Origin: Rubrivivax sp.
GTDB lineage: Bacteria; Pseudomonadota; Gammaproteobacteria; Burkholderiales; Burkholderiaceae_C
Direction of reading: 5' to 3'
NCBI GenBank assembly: GCA_027490215.1
Contig: JAIXYO010000029.1
Coordinates: 242,466-306,465 of the forward strand
Length of the DNA stretch: 64,000 bases
The notes beneath the pieces were generated by a model that was not told the DNA's origin, searched no databases, and worked only from the letters and a program-made list of their open reading frames with translations. A program made the translations under genes and the position numbers. Positions 53,101-60,279 of the stretch are shown here, one piece after another. Position 1 is the first letter of the stretch; each line of letters starts with the position of its first letter.

Positions 53101-53618
53101 CGTACCTGATGTACCCGAAGCTGATGCGCGACTTCTGCGAGCACACCAGGTTGAACGGCGACACCTCGATGCTGCCAACACCGGTGTTCTTCTATGGTGC
53201 GCAGCCGCAGCAGGAGTTGGCCGTCGAGATCGATCCCGGCAAGACACTGCTGGTCGCGCTGCAGTCGATCACAACCGACGGCGACGTGGCGCAGAAAGTC
53301 CAGTTCGAGTTGAACGGCCAATCGCGCACGGTACGCGTGTTGCGCCCTGATGCAGGCGACGCCGCCAAGGGTCGCCCTGTCGCCGATCCCACCAACCCGC
53401 TGCATGTCGCCGCACCGATGCCCGGTGCGATCGTCAGCGTCGCGGTGAAGGTCGGTCAGCGCGTCAGCGCCGGCAGCACGCTGCTCGCGCTGGAAGCGAT
53501 GAAGATGGAAACCCATGTCGCCGCCGAGCGCGATGCCGAGATCGAAGCCGTGCTGATTGCACCGGGCGACCGGGTGCAGGCGAAGGATCTGCTCATCGTG
53601 TTGAAGGCGGTGGCGTAA
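50106..53618 (+). CDS. pyc: Pyruvate carboxylase
   Basis: A 1170-residue single-chain biotin enzyme. In order: biotin carboxylase with ATP-grasp (IHPGYGFLSEN; GGGGRGMRVI; EVNPRIQVEHTVTE), carboxyltransferase domain of the HMGL type (ITDTTMRDAHQSLLATRMR; FRVFDSLNWVENM; HTHDTSGAA), the PYC_OADA region and a C-terminal biotinyl domain with target Lys in ALEAMKMETH. It converts pyruvate, bicarbonate and ATP to oxaloacetate for anaplerosis. ATG 50106 fits the MTHSPIRSILIANR family start; an in-frame upstream extension has no features. Confidence 0.96.
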   Translation: MTHSPIRSILIANRSEIAIRVMRAASEMRIRTVAIYSQQDRQALHRFKADESYMVGEGQKPLAAYLDGADILRIAKHAGADAIHPGYGFLSENPDFADAVIASGIRWIGPSPDVMRTLGNKVAARHAAVAAGVQVMPATPPLPLDVAECAKLAAGIGYPVMLKASWGGGGRGMRVIEHEGELAASLQASRREALAAFGNDEVYFEKLIRRARHVEVQILGDTHGNLVHLHERDCTVQRRNQKVVERAPAPYLDAAGRAALCASALRLMRSVGYTHAGTVEFLMDADDGKCYFIEVNPRIQVEHTVTEMITGVDIVKAQIRITEGVHIGVTEGSPEAATGLHPTGVPPQEKIPLNGHALQCRVTTEDPENGFLPDYGRLAAYRSAAGFGIRLDAGTAYGGAVITPYYDSLLVKVTAWAPTPRETIQRMDRALREFRIRGVSTNLQFLENLINHPTFGNDVKGELTTRFIENTPELLAFAARRDRATKLLRFLGEVAVNGNPEVKGRTLPALPLPKPVLPKIDAASPIPDGTRQRLQALGAAGFAQWMLAQKQVLITDTTMRDAHQSLLATRMRTADMLPIAPYYARELSGLFSLECWGGATFDVALRFLKEDPWQRLAQLRAQVPNVLFQMLLRGSNAVGYTNYADNVVRHFVKQAAVNGVDLFRVFDSLNWVENMRVAIDAVVENGGLCEGAICYTGDLFDGARPKYDLKYYLGIARELQKAGVHLLAIKDMAGICRPRAASALVKALKEETGLPVHFHTHDTSGAAAASVLAAIEAGCDAVDGALDAMSGLTSQPNLSSIAAALAGTERDPGLSQDALHAASMYWEGVRRFYSPFESEIRSGTADVYRHEMPGGQYTNLREQARSLGIAHRWTEVSQTYADVNRLFGDIVKVTPTSKVVGDMALMMVASDLTPAEVKDPAREVAFPESVVSLFKGELGFPPDGFPSALSRKVLKLADVEEPPAPYRPGDRLPPVDLEAERAKAAAECEQPIDDRQLASYLMYPKLMRDFCEHTRLNGDTSMLPTPVFFYGAQPQQELAVEIDPGKTLLVALQSITTDGDVAQKVQFELNGQSRTVRVLRPDAGDAAKGRPVADPTNPLHVAAPMPGAIVSVAVKVGQRVSAGSTLLALEAMKMETHVAAERDAEIEAVLIAPGDRVQAKDLLIVLKAVA

Positions 53619-53714
53619 TGTGTCATTGGCCCCTGTCAAGCGATCAGGTTGCTTCCTTTGCCATATTGATTTGATGTCGATGTCCGGGCTGGATGCCAGT
53701 GCGGTCATCGCCGA

Positions 53715-54113
53715 TCAGCGCACCCAATCTTCCAACACCAGACCGTCCACCTGAGCGAACGCCTTGTCGCTGGACACCAGCACAGCGTCGACGCTGAGGG
53801 CATGCGCTGCGATCAGCAGATCGAGTGGCGCAAGCGTTTTGCCCTTGCTCGCCAGGTCGGCCCGAGTGGCGCCGTAGCGCACGGCCGCTTGGCGATCCCA
53901 TGGGAGCACATCGACCCGATGCAACAGCTCTCGCACCACAGTATGCAATCGTTCGGCCGTGGGCCGCCGGGCCAGTCCGAACAGCAATTCGCCCTCGGTG
54001 ATGCTCGACATGCACAGCGCCGCCATCGGCACCGCGACCACCCGTTGCGACACCGCCGGATGTGCCCGGACCAGATAACTCACGGTATTGGTGTCGAGCA
54101 TGTAGCGGGTCAT
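53715..54113 (-). CDS. vapC: VapC-type PIN-domain toxin
   Basis: A 132-residue PIN RNase with all four acidic positions: Asp7 (MLDTN), Glu42 (TEGELLFG), Asp98 (APLDLLIAAHA) and Asp116 (VSSDKAF). The start overlaps the antitoxin stop by 4 bases. It ends 96 bases from the convergent pyc gene. It is unrelated in detail to the VapC at 10323, so the two pairs are independent acquisitions. Its likely target is tRNA-fMet or another structured RNA. Confidence 0.92.
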   Translation of the reverse strand: MTRYMLDTNTVSYLVRAHPAVSQRVVAVPMAALCMSSITEGELLFGLARRPTAERLHTVVRELLHRVDVLPWDRQAAVRYGATRADLASKGKTLAPLDLLIAAHALSVDAVLVSSDKAFAQVDGLVLEDWVR

Positions 54114-54376
54114 TCTTGCCAGCCGTCGAAAGGGTCACGCTCCTGTGATGCTTGCTTGCGTTCCTTGGCGTCAAGGAAATCTGACGACGCATCTTTCGAC
54201 GCACGCTTTGCGGCCGCAAAGAAATCGTCCCACGAGGTGGGGCGGCGCGACAGGATGATGTCACCCGTCTCGGCGTCCCTGCGGATAAACACCTCCTTGG
54301 CGTCGAAGCGGAAGGCGACCGGCAGGCGCACCGCCTGGCTGCGGCCGTTGATGAAAAGCTTGGCGGTTTGGCTCAA
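54110..54376 (-). CDS. vapB: VapB-type antitoxin
   Basis: An 88-residue AbrB-fold antitoxin. The opening SQTAKLFINGRSQAVRLP is the classic VapB DNA-binding hairpin and the C-terminal helices bind the toxin. The start is a TTG at 54376 with AGGAG 7 bases upstream, which gives the family's usual (M)SQTAKLF N-terminus; a start at ATG 54424 would add 16 unrelated residues. Low initiation from TTG may tune the antitoxin level. Confidence 0.9.
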   Translation of the reverse strand: MSQTAKLFINGRSQAVRLPVAFRFDAKEVFIRRDAETGDIILSRRPTSWDDFFAAAKRASKDASSDFLDAKERKQASQERDPFDGWQE

Positions 54377-54388
54377 GGCGGGTCTCCT
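54374..54388 (-). promoter_or_regulatory. AGGAG ribosome site setting the vapB TTG start
   Basis: On the reverse strand AGGAG, 7-base spacer (ACCCGCC), TTG. This decides the antitoxin start at 54376. Confidence 0.65.
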
Positions 54389-54586
54389 GCCTGACGATAG
54401 ATACCAAAGCATATGCCAGGCCAAAAAGCATGTCCAGCGGGCGTCGCCTTGGCAACCTCAAAAGCACTGGTCAGCCAGGGCAGCACTTGCGGTGCAGCGC
54501 GGCGGGATTCCGCCCCGGCGGGCGGGGCTTGCCTTGCTGGCAGCCGGCCGGGCTTCTTCTGCGGAGGGCTTTTGCACTTGCGTTGC

Positions 54587-54964
54587 AGCCCGCCGGGTTT
54601 CGGCCCGGCTGCCGAGTAACTTTCTTCTGCTGGCACAGAAGAAAGTCACCAAAGAAGAGTGCCCCGAACACCAGCCATCTGGCCTGCTCGCTTCGGCTAC
54701 ACGCCTACTTCAGAGGCTCTGGCTCGAGAACACTCTCCGAACTACCGCCTCGGTTTCCTCGCTCAGGTTCAAGCATTCGCTATCGCTACGCCTCGACCCT
54801 TCGGGTCATCGGTTTGGGTTCTTGTGCCAGAGACTCTGCCGTTCACCTGTAGCCGAAGCGTGGTCACCAAATGGCTGGTGTTGAGGCCCTTTGCTTTGGT
54901 GACTTTCATTTGGGCCAGCAAATGAAAGTTACCCGCCCGCCGGGGCGGAATCCCGGCGCGGTCT
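54587..54964. repeat. Large imperfect palindrome (about 380 bases), MITE-like
   Basis: The left arm (54587-54678) and the reverse complement of the right arm (54871-54964) align by eye over about 90 bases at roughly three-quarters identity. Shared blocks include CCGGG-TTCC-GCCC, GTAACTTTC, AAAGTCACCAAAG and AACACCAGCCAT. The likeness continues inward (CTTCGGCTACA with its complement near 54846-54858). Each arm also contains its own small hairpin (ACTTTCTTCTG... / AAGAAAGT at left, ACTTTCATTTG / AAATGAAAGT at right). There is no coding capacity. The remaining bases of 54377-55001 are GC-rich and carry a further copy of the CGGGATTCCGCCCCGGCGGG motif near 54500. Confidence 0.75.
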
Positions 54965-55001
54965 CACGAAAGGCGCGCTGCCAGCACAGGCAACCCCGAC
55001 C

Positions 55002-57845
55002 TCAATGCGCCTCGTCCCAGTTCGAACCAACGCCCACCTCTGCCAGCAGCGGCACCTTCAAGGCGGCGACCGACGCCATCGCGCTCGGAATCGCCGCCCG
55101 CGCCCAGGCGAGCTCGGCCTCAGGCACCTCGAACACGAGTTCGTCGTGCACCTGCATCACGATTCGGGTGGCGCGTGCTTCGGCGTCGAGCAGCTTCTGC
55201 ACTGCGAGCATCGCCAGCTTGATCAGGTCGGCCGCTGTGCCCTGCATCGGCGCGTTGATCGCCTGGCGCTCGGCACCGGCCTTGCGCGGGCCATTGCCGC
55301 CGTTGATTTCGGGCAGGTAGATGCGGCGGCCGAACAAGGTCTCTACGTAGCCCTTTTCGCGCGCCGACGTGCGGGTGTCGTCCATGTACTGTTTCACGCC
55401 CGCAAAGCGCTGGAAGTAGCGCTCGATGTACAGCGCGGCGGCGTTGCGCTCGATGCCCAGGCTCTGCGCCAGGCCGAAGGCACCCATGCCATAAATCAGG
55501 CCGAAGTTGATCGTCTTCGCGTAGCGACGCTGCTCCGAGGTGACCGACGCCGGATCGATTGCGAAGACTTCGCTGGCCGTGGCCCGGTGCACATCCATGC
55601 CCTCGGCGAATGCTTTCAGCAGGCCCGGGTCCTCGCTGATGTGGGCCATGATGCGCAACTCGATCTGCGAATAGTCGGCACTCAGAATCACATGGCCCGG
55701 CGGCGCGATGAAGGCCTCGCGCACCTTGCGGCCTTCGGCAGTGCGGATCGGGATGTTCTGCAGGTTCGGCTCGTTGCTGGCCAGCCGCCCGGTCACGGCC
55801 ACCGCCTGCGCGTAATTGGTGTGCACGCGGCCGGTGTGCGGGTTGATCATCAACGGCAGCTTGTCGGTGTAAGTGCCCTTCAGCTTGGCGAGTGAGCGGT
55901 GTTCCAGCAGGCGCGCTGGCAGCGGGTAGTCGGCAGCCAGTTCGGCCAGCACTTCTTCGTCGGTGCTCGGGGCGCCGGTCGCGGTCTTTTTCTTGACCGG
56001 CAGTCCGAGCTTGGTGAACAGGATCTCGCCGATCTGCTTCGGGCTGCCCATGTTGAAGGGCTGGCCCGCGAGTTCATACGCGTCGGCTTCCAGCGCCAAC
56101 ATTCGCTCACCGAGTTGCCGGCTCTGCGCGGCGAGCCGTGCCGGGTCGATCAGGACGCCGGTGCGTTCGATGCGCTGCAGCAGCAATGCCGTCGGCACCT
56201 CTATGCGGACGTAGACATCCCGAAGGCCAGCCTCGGCGTCGACCTGCGGCCACAGCGTGCGGTGCACGTCCAGCGTCATGTCGCTGTCCTCGCAGGCGTA
56301 TTCGGCCGCCTTGGCGACATCCACCTGGCTGAATGCGATCTGGTGCGCGCCCTTCCCGCACAGGTCTTCGTAGCTCAGCCCTTGGCGACCCAGGTGGCGC
56401 TGCGCCAGGCTTTCCAGACTGTGCGGCTTGTGCGCTTCCAGCACATAGCTCTGGAGCATGGTGTCGTGCACATAGCCGCGAACGTGAATGCCGGCGTTCT
56501 GCAGCACGTGGGTGTCGTACTTGATGTTCTGGCCCAGCTTGGGCGCAGTCTCGTCTTCCAGCCAGGGCTTCAGCCGTGCCAGCACCTCCTCGATCGGCAA
56601 CTGATCCGGCGCGTCTGTGGCGTCGTGGCGCAGCGGGATGTAGGCGGCTTCCCCCGGCGTGACGCTCAGCGAGATGCCAACGAGTTGCGCCTTCATCGCA
56701 TCGAGCGAATCGGTTTCGGTGTCGAGCGCGGTGACCTGGCCAGCGCTCGACGCGGCCGCGATCCTGGCGACCCAGACGTCGAGCGCGTCACGCGTCAGCA
56801 CCGTGTCGTAGTGGTGCGCGACCGGGTCGGTGGGCACCCGGATGGCTTCTCCCTGGTCAACCTGTACCCCTGTGGAAAACAGATCGGGCTCGCCGGTCGG
56901 TGACTGCGCCGCGCGCTTGCGTGGCGCAGCAGTCTGGGCCGCTTCAGCGACACCCAACGACGCCTCGATCTCGCGCAACCAGGTCTTGAATCCATAGCGC
57001 GCATAGAAGGCCCGCAAGGCTTCACGGTCGACCGGTTTCAAAGCCAAGGCATCGAGCCCCGGCCAGCCAGCGACGTGCTCGGCCAGATCGCAATCAAGCC
57101 GCACCGTCACCAGGCGCTGCGCCATCGGCAACCAGTCGAGCGCACGCCGCAGGTTCTCGCCAGCGGCGCCCTTGATGGTGCTTGCCGCATCGATCACGCC
57201 CTGGAGCGAGCCGTGCTCGGCAATCCATTTGGCGGCGGTTTTTGGGCCGACCTTCTCGACGCCGGGCACGTTGTCCACCGTGTCACCCATCAGTGTCAGG
57301 TAGTCGACGATGCGCGCGGGTGGCACACCGAACTTGGCGGTGACGCCAGCCACGTCGAGCCGCTCGTTGCTCATCGTGTTGATCAACGTGACCTGCTCGT
57401 TGACCAACTGCGCCAGGTCCTTGTCGCCAGTCGAGATCACGACCTGGTGCCCCGATTCAGCCGCGACCCGCGCGAGCGTCCCGATCGCGTCGTCGGCCTC
57501 GATGCCGGGCACCACCAGCACCGGCCAGCCCAGCAGCCTGACCACCTCGTGGATCGGCTCGATCTGTTGAACCAGCGGCTCGGGCATCGGGCTGCGATGG
57601 GCCTTGTAGGCGGGGTACCACTCATCGCGAAAGGTGGGGCCCTTGGCATCGAACACGCAGACCGCGTGCTCGGGGTTCACATCCTTCAGCGCCCGCTGAA
57701 GCATGGCCACCATGCCGTGGAGCGCACCCGTGGGCACCCCCTCGGGCCCGCGCAAGTCGGGCAGCGCATGGTAGGCGCGGTACAGGTAGCTGGAACCGTC
57801 AACCAGCAACATCACACGGGAAACAGGGGCGGACGCTGAACTCAT
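55002..57845 (-). CDS. polA: DNA polymerase I
   Basis: A 947-residue PolA. The 5'-3' exonuclease domain (LLVDGSSYLYRAYHAL; DKDLAQLV) is followed by a 3'-5' exonuclease with DxE (ALDTETDSLD) and YACEDSDMT, then the polymerase palm with SADYSQIELR (motif A), the fingers helix RRYAKTINFGLIYG (motif B) and MQVHDELVFEV (motif C). All three activities appear intact. It works in Okazaki fragment maturation and repair. It is transcribed alone and is divergent from the DUF2782 gene by 47 bases. Confidence 0.96.
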   Translation of the reverse strand: MSSASAPVSRVMLLVDGSSYLYRAYHALPDLRGPEGVPTGALHGMVAMLQRALKDVNPEHAVCVFDAKGPTFRDEWYPAYKAHRSPMPEPLVQQIEPIHEVVRLLGWPVLVVPGIEADDAIGTLARVAAESGHQVVISTGDKDLAQLVNEQVTLINTMSNERLDVAGVTAKFGVPPARIVDYLTLMGDTVDNVPGVEKVGPKTAAKWIAEHGSLQGVIDAASTIKGAAGENLRRALDWLPMAQRLVTVRLDCDLAEHVAGWPGLDALALKPVDREALRAFYARYGFKTWLREIEASLGVAEAAQTAAPRKRAAQSPTGEPDLFSTGVQVDQGEAIRVPTDPVAHHYDTVLTRDALDVWVARIAAASSAGQVTALDTETDSLDAMKAQLVGISLSVTPGEAAYIPLRHDATDAPDQLPIEEVLARLKPWLEDETAPKLGQNIKYDTHVLQNAGIHVRGYVHDTMLQSYVLEAHKPHSLESLAQRHLGRQGLSYEDLCGKGAHQIAFSQVDVAKAAEYACEDSDMTLDVHRTLWPQVDAEAGLRDVYVRIEVPTALLLQRIERTGVLIDPARLAAQSRQLGERMLALEADAYELAGQPFNMGSPKQIGEILFTKLGLPVKKKTATGAPSTDEEVLAELAADYPLPARLLEHRSLAKLKGTYTDKLPLMINPHTGRVHTNYAQAVAVTGRLASNEPNLQNIPIRTAEGRKVREAFIAPPGHVILSADYSQIELRIMAHISEDPGLLKAFAEGMDVHRATASEVFAIDPASVTSEQRRYAKTINFGLIYGMGAFGLAQSLGIERNAAALYIERYFQRFAGVKQYMDDTRTSAREKGYVETLFGRRIYLPEINGGNGPRKAGAERQAINAPMQGTAADLIKLAMLAVQKLLDAEARATRIVMQVHDELVFEVPEAELAWARAAIPSAMASVAALKVPLLAEVGVGSNWDEAH

Positions 57846-57892
57846 CCGACCATTGTGCTGTCACGCCCCACCGGGACGCCTAAAATGATTTG

Positions 57893-58330
57893 ATGAGCCC
57901 TCGATACCGCGCGTCAACCGTCCTGTGCAGCCTGTGCTGCGCCGTCATCCTGACAGCGGTCGGGCAGGCAATGGCAGCCGCCGTGGCGCCACCCCCTCCG
58001 GATCTGAGCAATCTGCCACCGCCGCCTGCCGCGCAGCCCGTCTCAAAGCCCGTCTCGCAGGACGCCGCCCGCGTGAACCCATCTCCCGAGCCACTGCTCC
58101 AGAGCGGGGAGAGCAACGAGCCCGGCGTTCAGGAAACAGTGGTGAAGGACGACGGTGCACGCATCGACGAGTTGAAGGTGCGTGGCCGCTCCAAGCGAAT
58201 CGTCGTGACACCGAAGGTCGGTCCAGCCTACGAGATCATCCCCCCCGGCACCGGCTCGGACATCAGCCAGGGCGCGCGTGGCACCAATGGTGCCGTCGGC
58301 AAGCGGGTCTGGCCCGTGCTGTCGTTCTGA
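57893..58330 (+). CDS. DUF2782 family periplasmic protein
   Basis: A 145-residue protein with a signal peptide (about residues 1-28, ending AMA), a Pro-rich linker and a small C-terminal beta domain (IDELKVRGRSKRIVVTPKVGPAYEI split into its two strands) typical of DUF2782. The ATG at 57893 is used; a TTG immediately before it is also possible. It precedes thrB by 45 bases on the same strand, as in many betaproteobacteria beside polA. Function is unknown. Confidence 0.82.
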   Translation: MSPRYRASTVLCSLCCAVILTAVGQAMAAAVAPPPPDLSNLPPPPAAQPVSKPVSQDAARVNPSPEPLLQSGESNEPGVQETVVKDDGARIDELKVRGRSKRIVVTPKVGPAYEIIPPGTGSDISQGARGTNGAVGKRVWPVLSF

Positions 58331-58375
58331 GCGCGCTCATTTCCCGATTGCCTATCCCCTCTTCCCGCTGCTGCG

Positions 58376-59389
58376 ATGGCTGTCTACACCGAAGTGCCGT
58401 TCAACGCGGCTGCTGAACTCGTTTCGCGCCTGGACATCGGCCGCCTCACGGCGCTCGAGGGCTGTGCTGGCGGCATCGAGAACACCAACTACTTCGCCGA
58501 CACCACGCAGGGCCGCTACGTGCTGACACTGTTCGAGCGCCTGACCGCCGAGCAGTTGCCGTTCTACCTGCGTCTCATGAAACACCTGGCACGCGGCGGC
58601 ATTCCGGTACCCGACCCCTGTGGGGACGCAAACGGCGAAATCCTGCACACGCTCTGCGGCAAGCCGGCGGCCGTGGTCGATCGACTCCAGGGCAGCAGCC
58701 GCCTGGCGCCCGATGTCGCACATTGTCAGCAGCTGGGTGGCATGCTCGCGCGCATGCATCTGGTCGGCGCTGATTTCGAACTCCAGCAACCCAATCTGCG
58801 TGGGCTGTACTGGTGGATCGATACGGTGCCGGAGGTGATGCCGTTTCTGACCACGGTGCAACGCGGTCTGATCGAAACCGAGCTGGGTTTCCAGGAGCGC
58901 CTGGCCGTCTCGCTCGCCTACGCCCACTTGCCGCGCGGCCCGATCCATGCGGATCTGTTCCGCGACAACGTGATGTTCGACGACAGCGATGCGGAAGCTG
59001 GCGACCGGCTCAGCGGCCTGTTTGATTTCTATTTCGCCGGCATCGACACCTTCCTGTTCGACATCGCGGTGTGCGTCAACGACTGGTGCATCGACCTGGA
59101 CACCGGCCGCCTCGACGAGGATCGCGCCTCGGCACTGGTCTGCGCCTACCACGCGGTGCGGCCGCTCAGCGGCGACGAGCAGCGGCTGTTCCCGTCATTT
59201 CTGCGCGGCGCCGCACTTCGATTCTGGATCTCACGCCTGTGGGACCTGCACCTGCCGCGCGATGCGACGATGCTGACCGCCCACGACCCCACCCATTTCG
59301 AGCGCGTGCTCCAGCAGCGCTCGGCCAATCCGTGGCGCCCGACGCTGCCATTGGCCCCACCACGAGACGCCACGCCGGACGCCCGATGA
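58376..59389 (+). CDS. thrB: Homoserine kinase (APH-fold type)
   Basis: A 337-residue homoserine kinase of the aminoglycoside-phosphotransferase fold. GGIENTNYFADT is the nucleotide loop, and the catalytic Asp and Asn lie in GPIHADLFRDNVMF, with the metal Asp in GLFDFYFAG. It phosphorylates homoserine in threonine synthesis. The TGA overlaps the next ATG (ATGA), so it is coupled to the BPSS1780-family gene. It is distinct from GHMP-type ThrB of enterobacteria. Confidence 0.93.
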   Translation: MAVYTEVPFNAAAELVSRLDIGRLTALEGCAGGIENTNYFADTTQGRYVLTLFERLTAEQLPFYLRLMKHLARGGIPVPDPCGDANGEILHTLCGKPAAVVDRLQGSSRLAPDVAHCQQLGGMLARMHLVGADFELQQPNLRGLYWWIDTVPEVMPFLTTVQRGLIETELGFQERLAVSLAYAHLPRGPIHADLFRDNVMFDDSDAEAGDRLSGLFDFYFAGIDTFLFDIAVCVNDWCIDLDTGRLDEDRASALVCAYHAVRPLSGDEQRLFPSFLRGAALRFWISRLWDLHLPRDATMLTAHDPTHFERVLQQRSANPWRPTLPLAPPRDATPDAR

Positions 59390-60207
59390 AACTGTTGACC
59401 GTTCCCGCTGGCCGCGGTGTGTTGTGGGTGCGCAGCGGGTTTCGCGTCTTTTTCTCCAAGCCACTGGCGTTCTCTGCGCTGTTCGCCGCCTTTCTGTTCG
59501 GTGCGCTCATTCTCTTGCTGGTGCCCTTCGTCGGCGCCCTGCTGATGCTGGCGGCATTGCCGCTCGTGTCTCAGGGCTTCATGCTGGCCACCAAAAGCGC
59601 ACTGGCCGGGCACAGCCCGATGGTCAACGTGTTCCTCGAACCGTTGCGCGGGCGGCGACCTCAGGCGATCGTGATGCTGAAGATCGGCCTGATCTATGCG
59701 ACGGCGAGTCTGTTCATCATGTGGCTGAGCGATTGGGTGGATGGTGGCACGTTCAACGCACTGCAAGAAGCGATGACAAGCCAGACCGCCGACACCGAGC
59801 GCGTCGAGGTGCTGCTCGCCGATCCACGCCTGTCGACGGGCATGCTGCTGCGTCTGGCCCTCGCCGGTTGCCTCGCGCTGCCTTTCTGGCATGCGCCGGC
59901 GCTGGTTCACTGGCAGAACCAGGGCCCCGCGCAAGCGCTGTTTTCCAGCACCATCGCGTGCTGGCGCAACAAGGGTGCGTTCACTGTCTACGCGCTGACC
60001 TGGTCGGTGCTGATCGTTCTGTTCGGCGTGCTGGTCAACAGCGTTTTCATCCTGCTCGGCGCGCCGAAGCTGGTGCCGATTGCAGCGATGGCGGGGGGTC
60101 TGATGTTCTCGACCGTCTTCTACGTGTCGCTGTATTTCACCTTCTCCGACTGCTTCGAGACCCAGACACAGGCCGAATCGGACGCGAGCATGCCGCCAAC
60201 AGCCTGA
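59386..60207 (+). CDS. BPSS1780 family membrane protein
   Basis: A 273-residue membrane protein with six predicted helices. The opening VPAGRGVLWVRSGFRVFFSKP and the LPLVSQGFMLATKSAL and FWHAPALVHWQ blocks are typical of the BPSS1780 family of betaproteobacteria. The ATG overlaps the thrB stop by 4 bases. Function is unknown; the family often follows thrB and polA. Confidence 0.85.
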   Translation: MKLLTVPAGRGVLWVRSGFRVFFSKPLAFSALFAAFLFGALILLLVPFVGALLMLAALPLVSQGFMLATKSALAGHSPMVNVFLEPLRGRRPQAIVMLKIGLIYATASLFIMWLSDWVDGGTFNALQEAMTSQTADTERVEVLLADPRLSTGMLLRLALAGCLALPFWHAPALVHWQNQGPAQALFSSTIACWRNKGAFTVYALTWSVLIVLFGVLVNSVFILLGAPKLVPIAAMAGGLMFSTVFYVSLYFTFSDCFETQTQAESDASMPPTA

Positions 60208-60213
60208 CTGTAG

Positions 60214-60263
60214 AAACGGCCCCTTCGCCGCATCGGTCGGTCGATGCAGCTCCGGAGCCGTTT
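60214..60263. terminator. Nested hairpin between convergent genes
   Basis: AAACGGC and GCCGTTT form the outer stem and GCATCG / CGATGC the inner stem. It lies just past the BPSS1780 stop and 16 bases before the phoX stop, so it can serve both strands; T-residues end the stem on each side. Confidence 0.55.
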
Positions 60264-60279
60264 GGCTGCAGCAGGTGGA

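Noticed and set aside
53644..54264. A 206-codon reverse frame across vapC and vapB
   Set aside because: It is out of frame with both toxin and antitoxin, which have clear family motifs.
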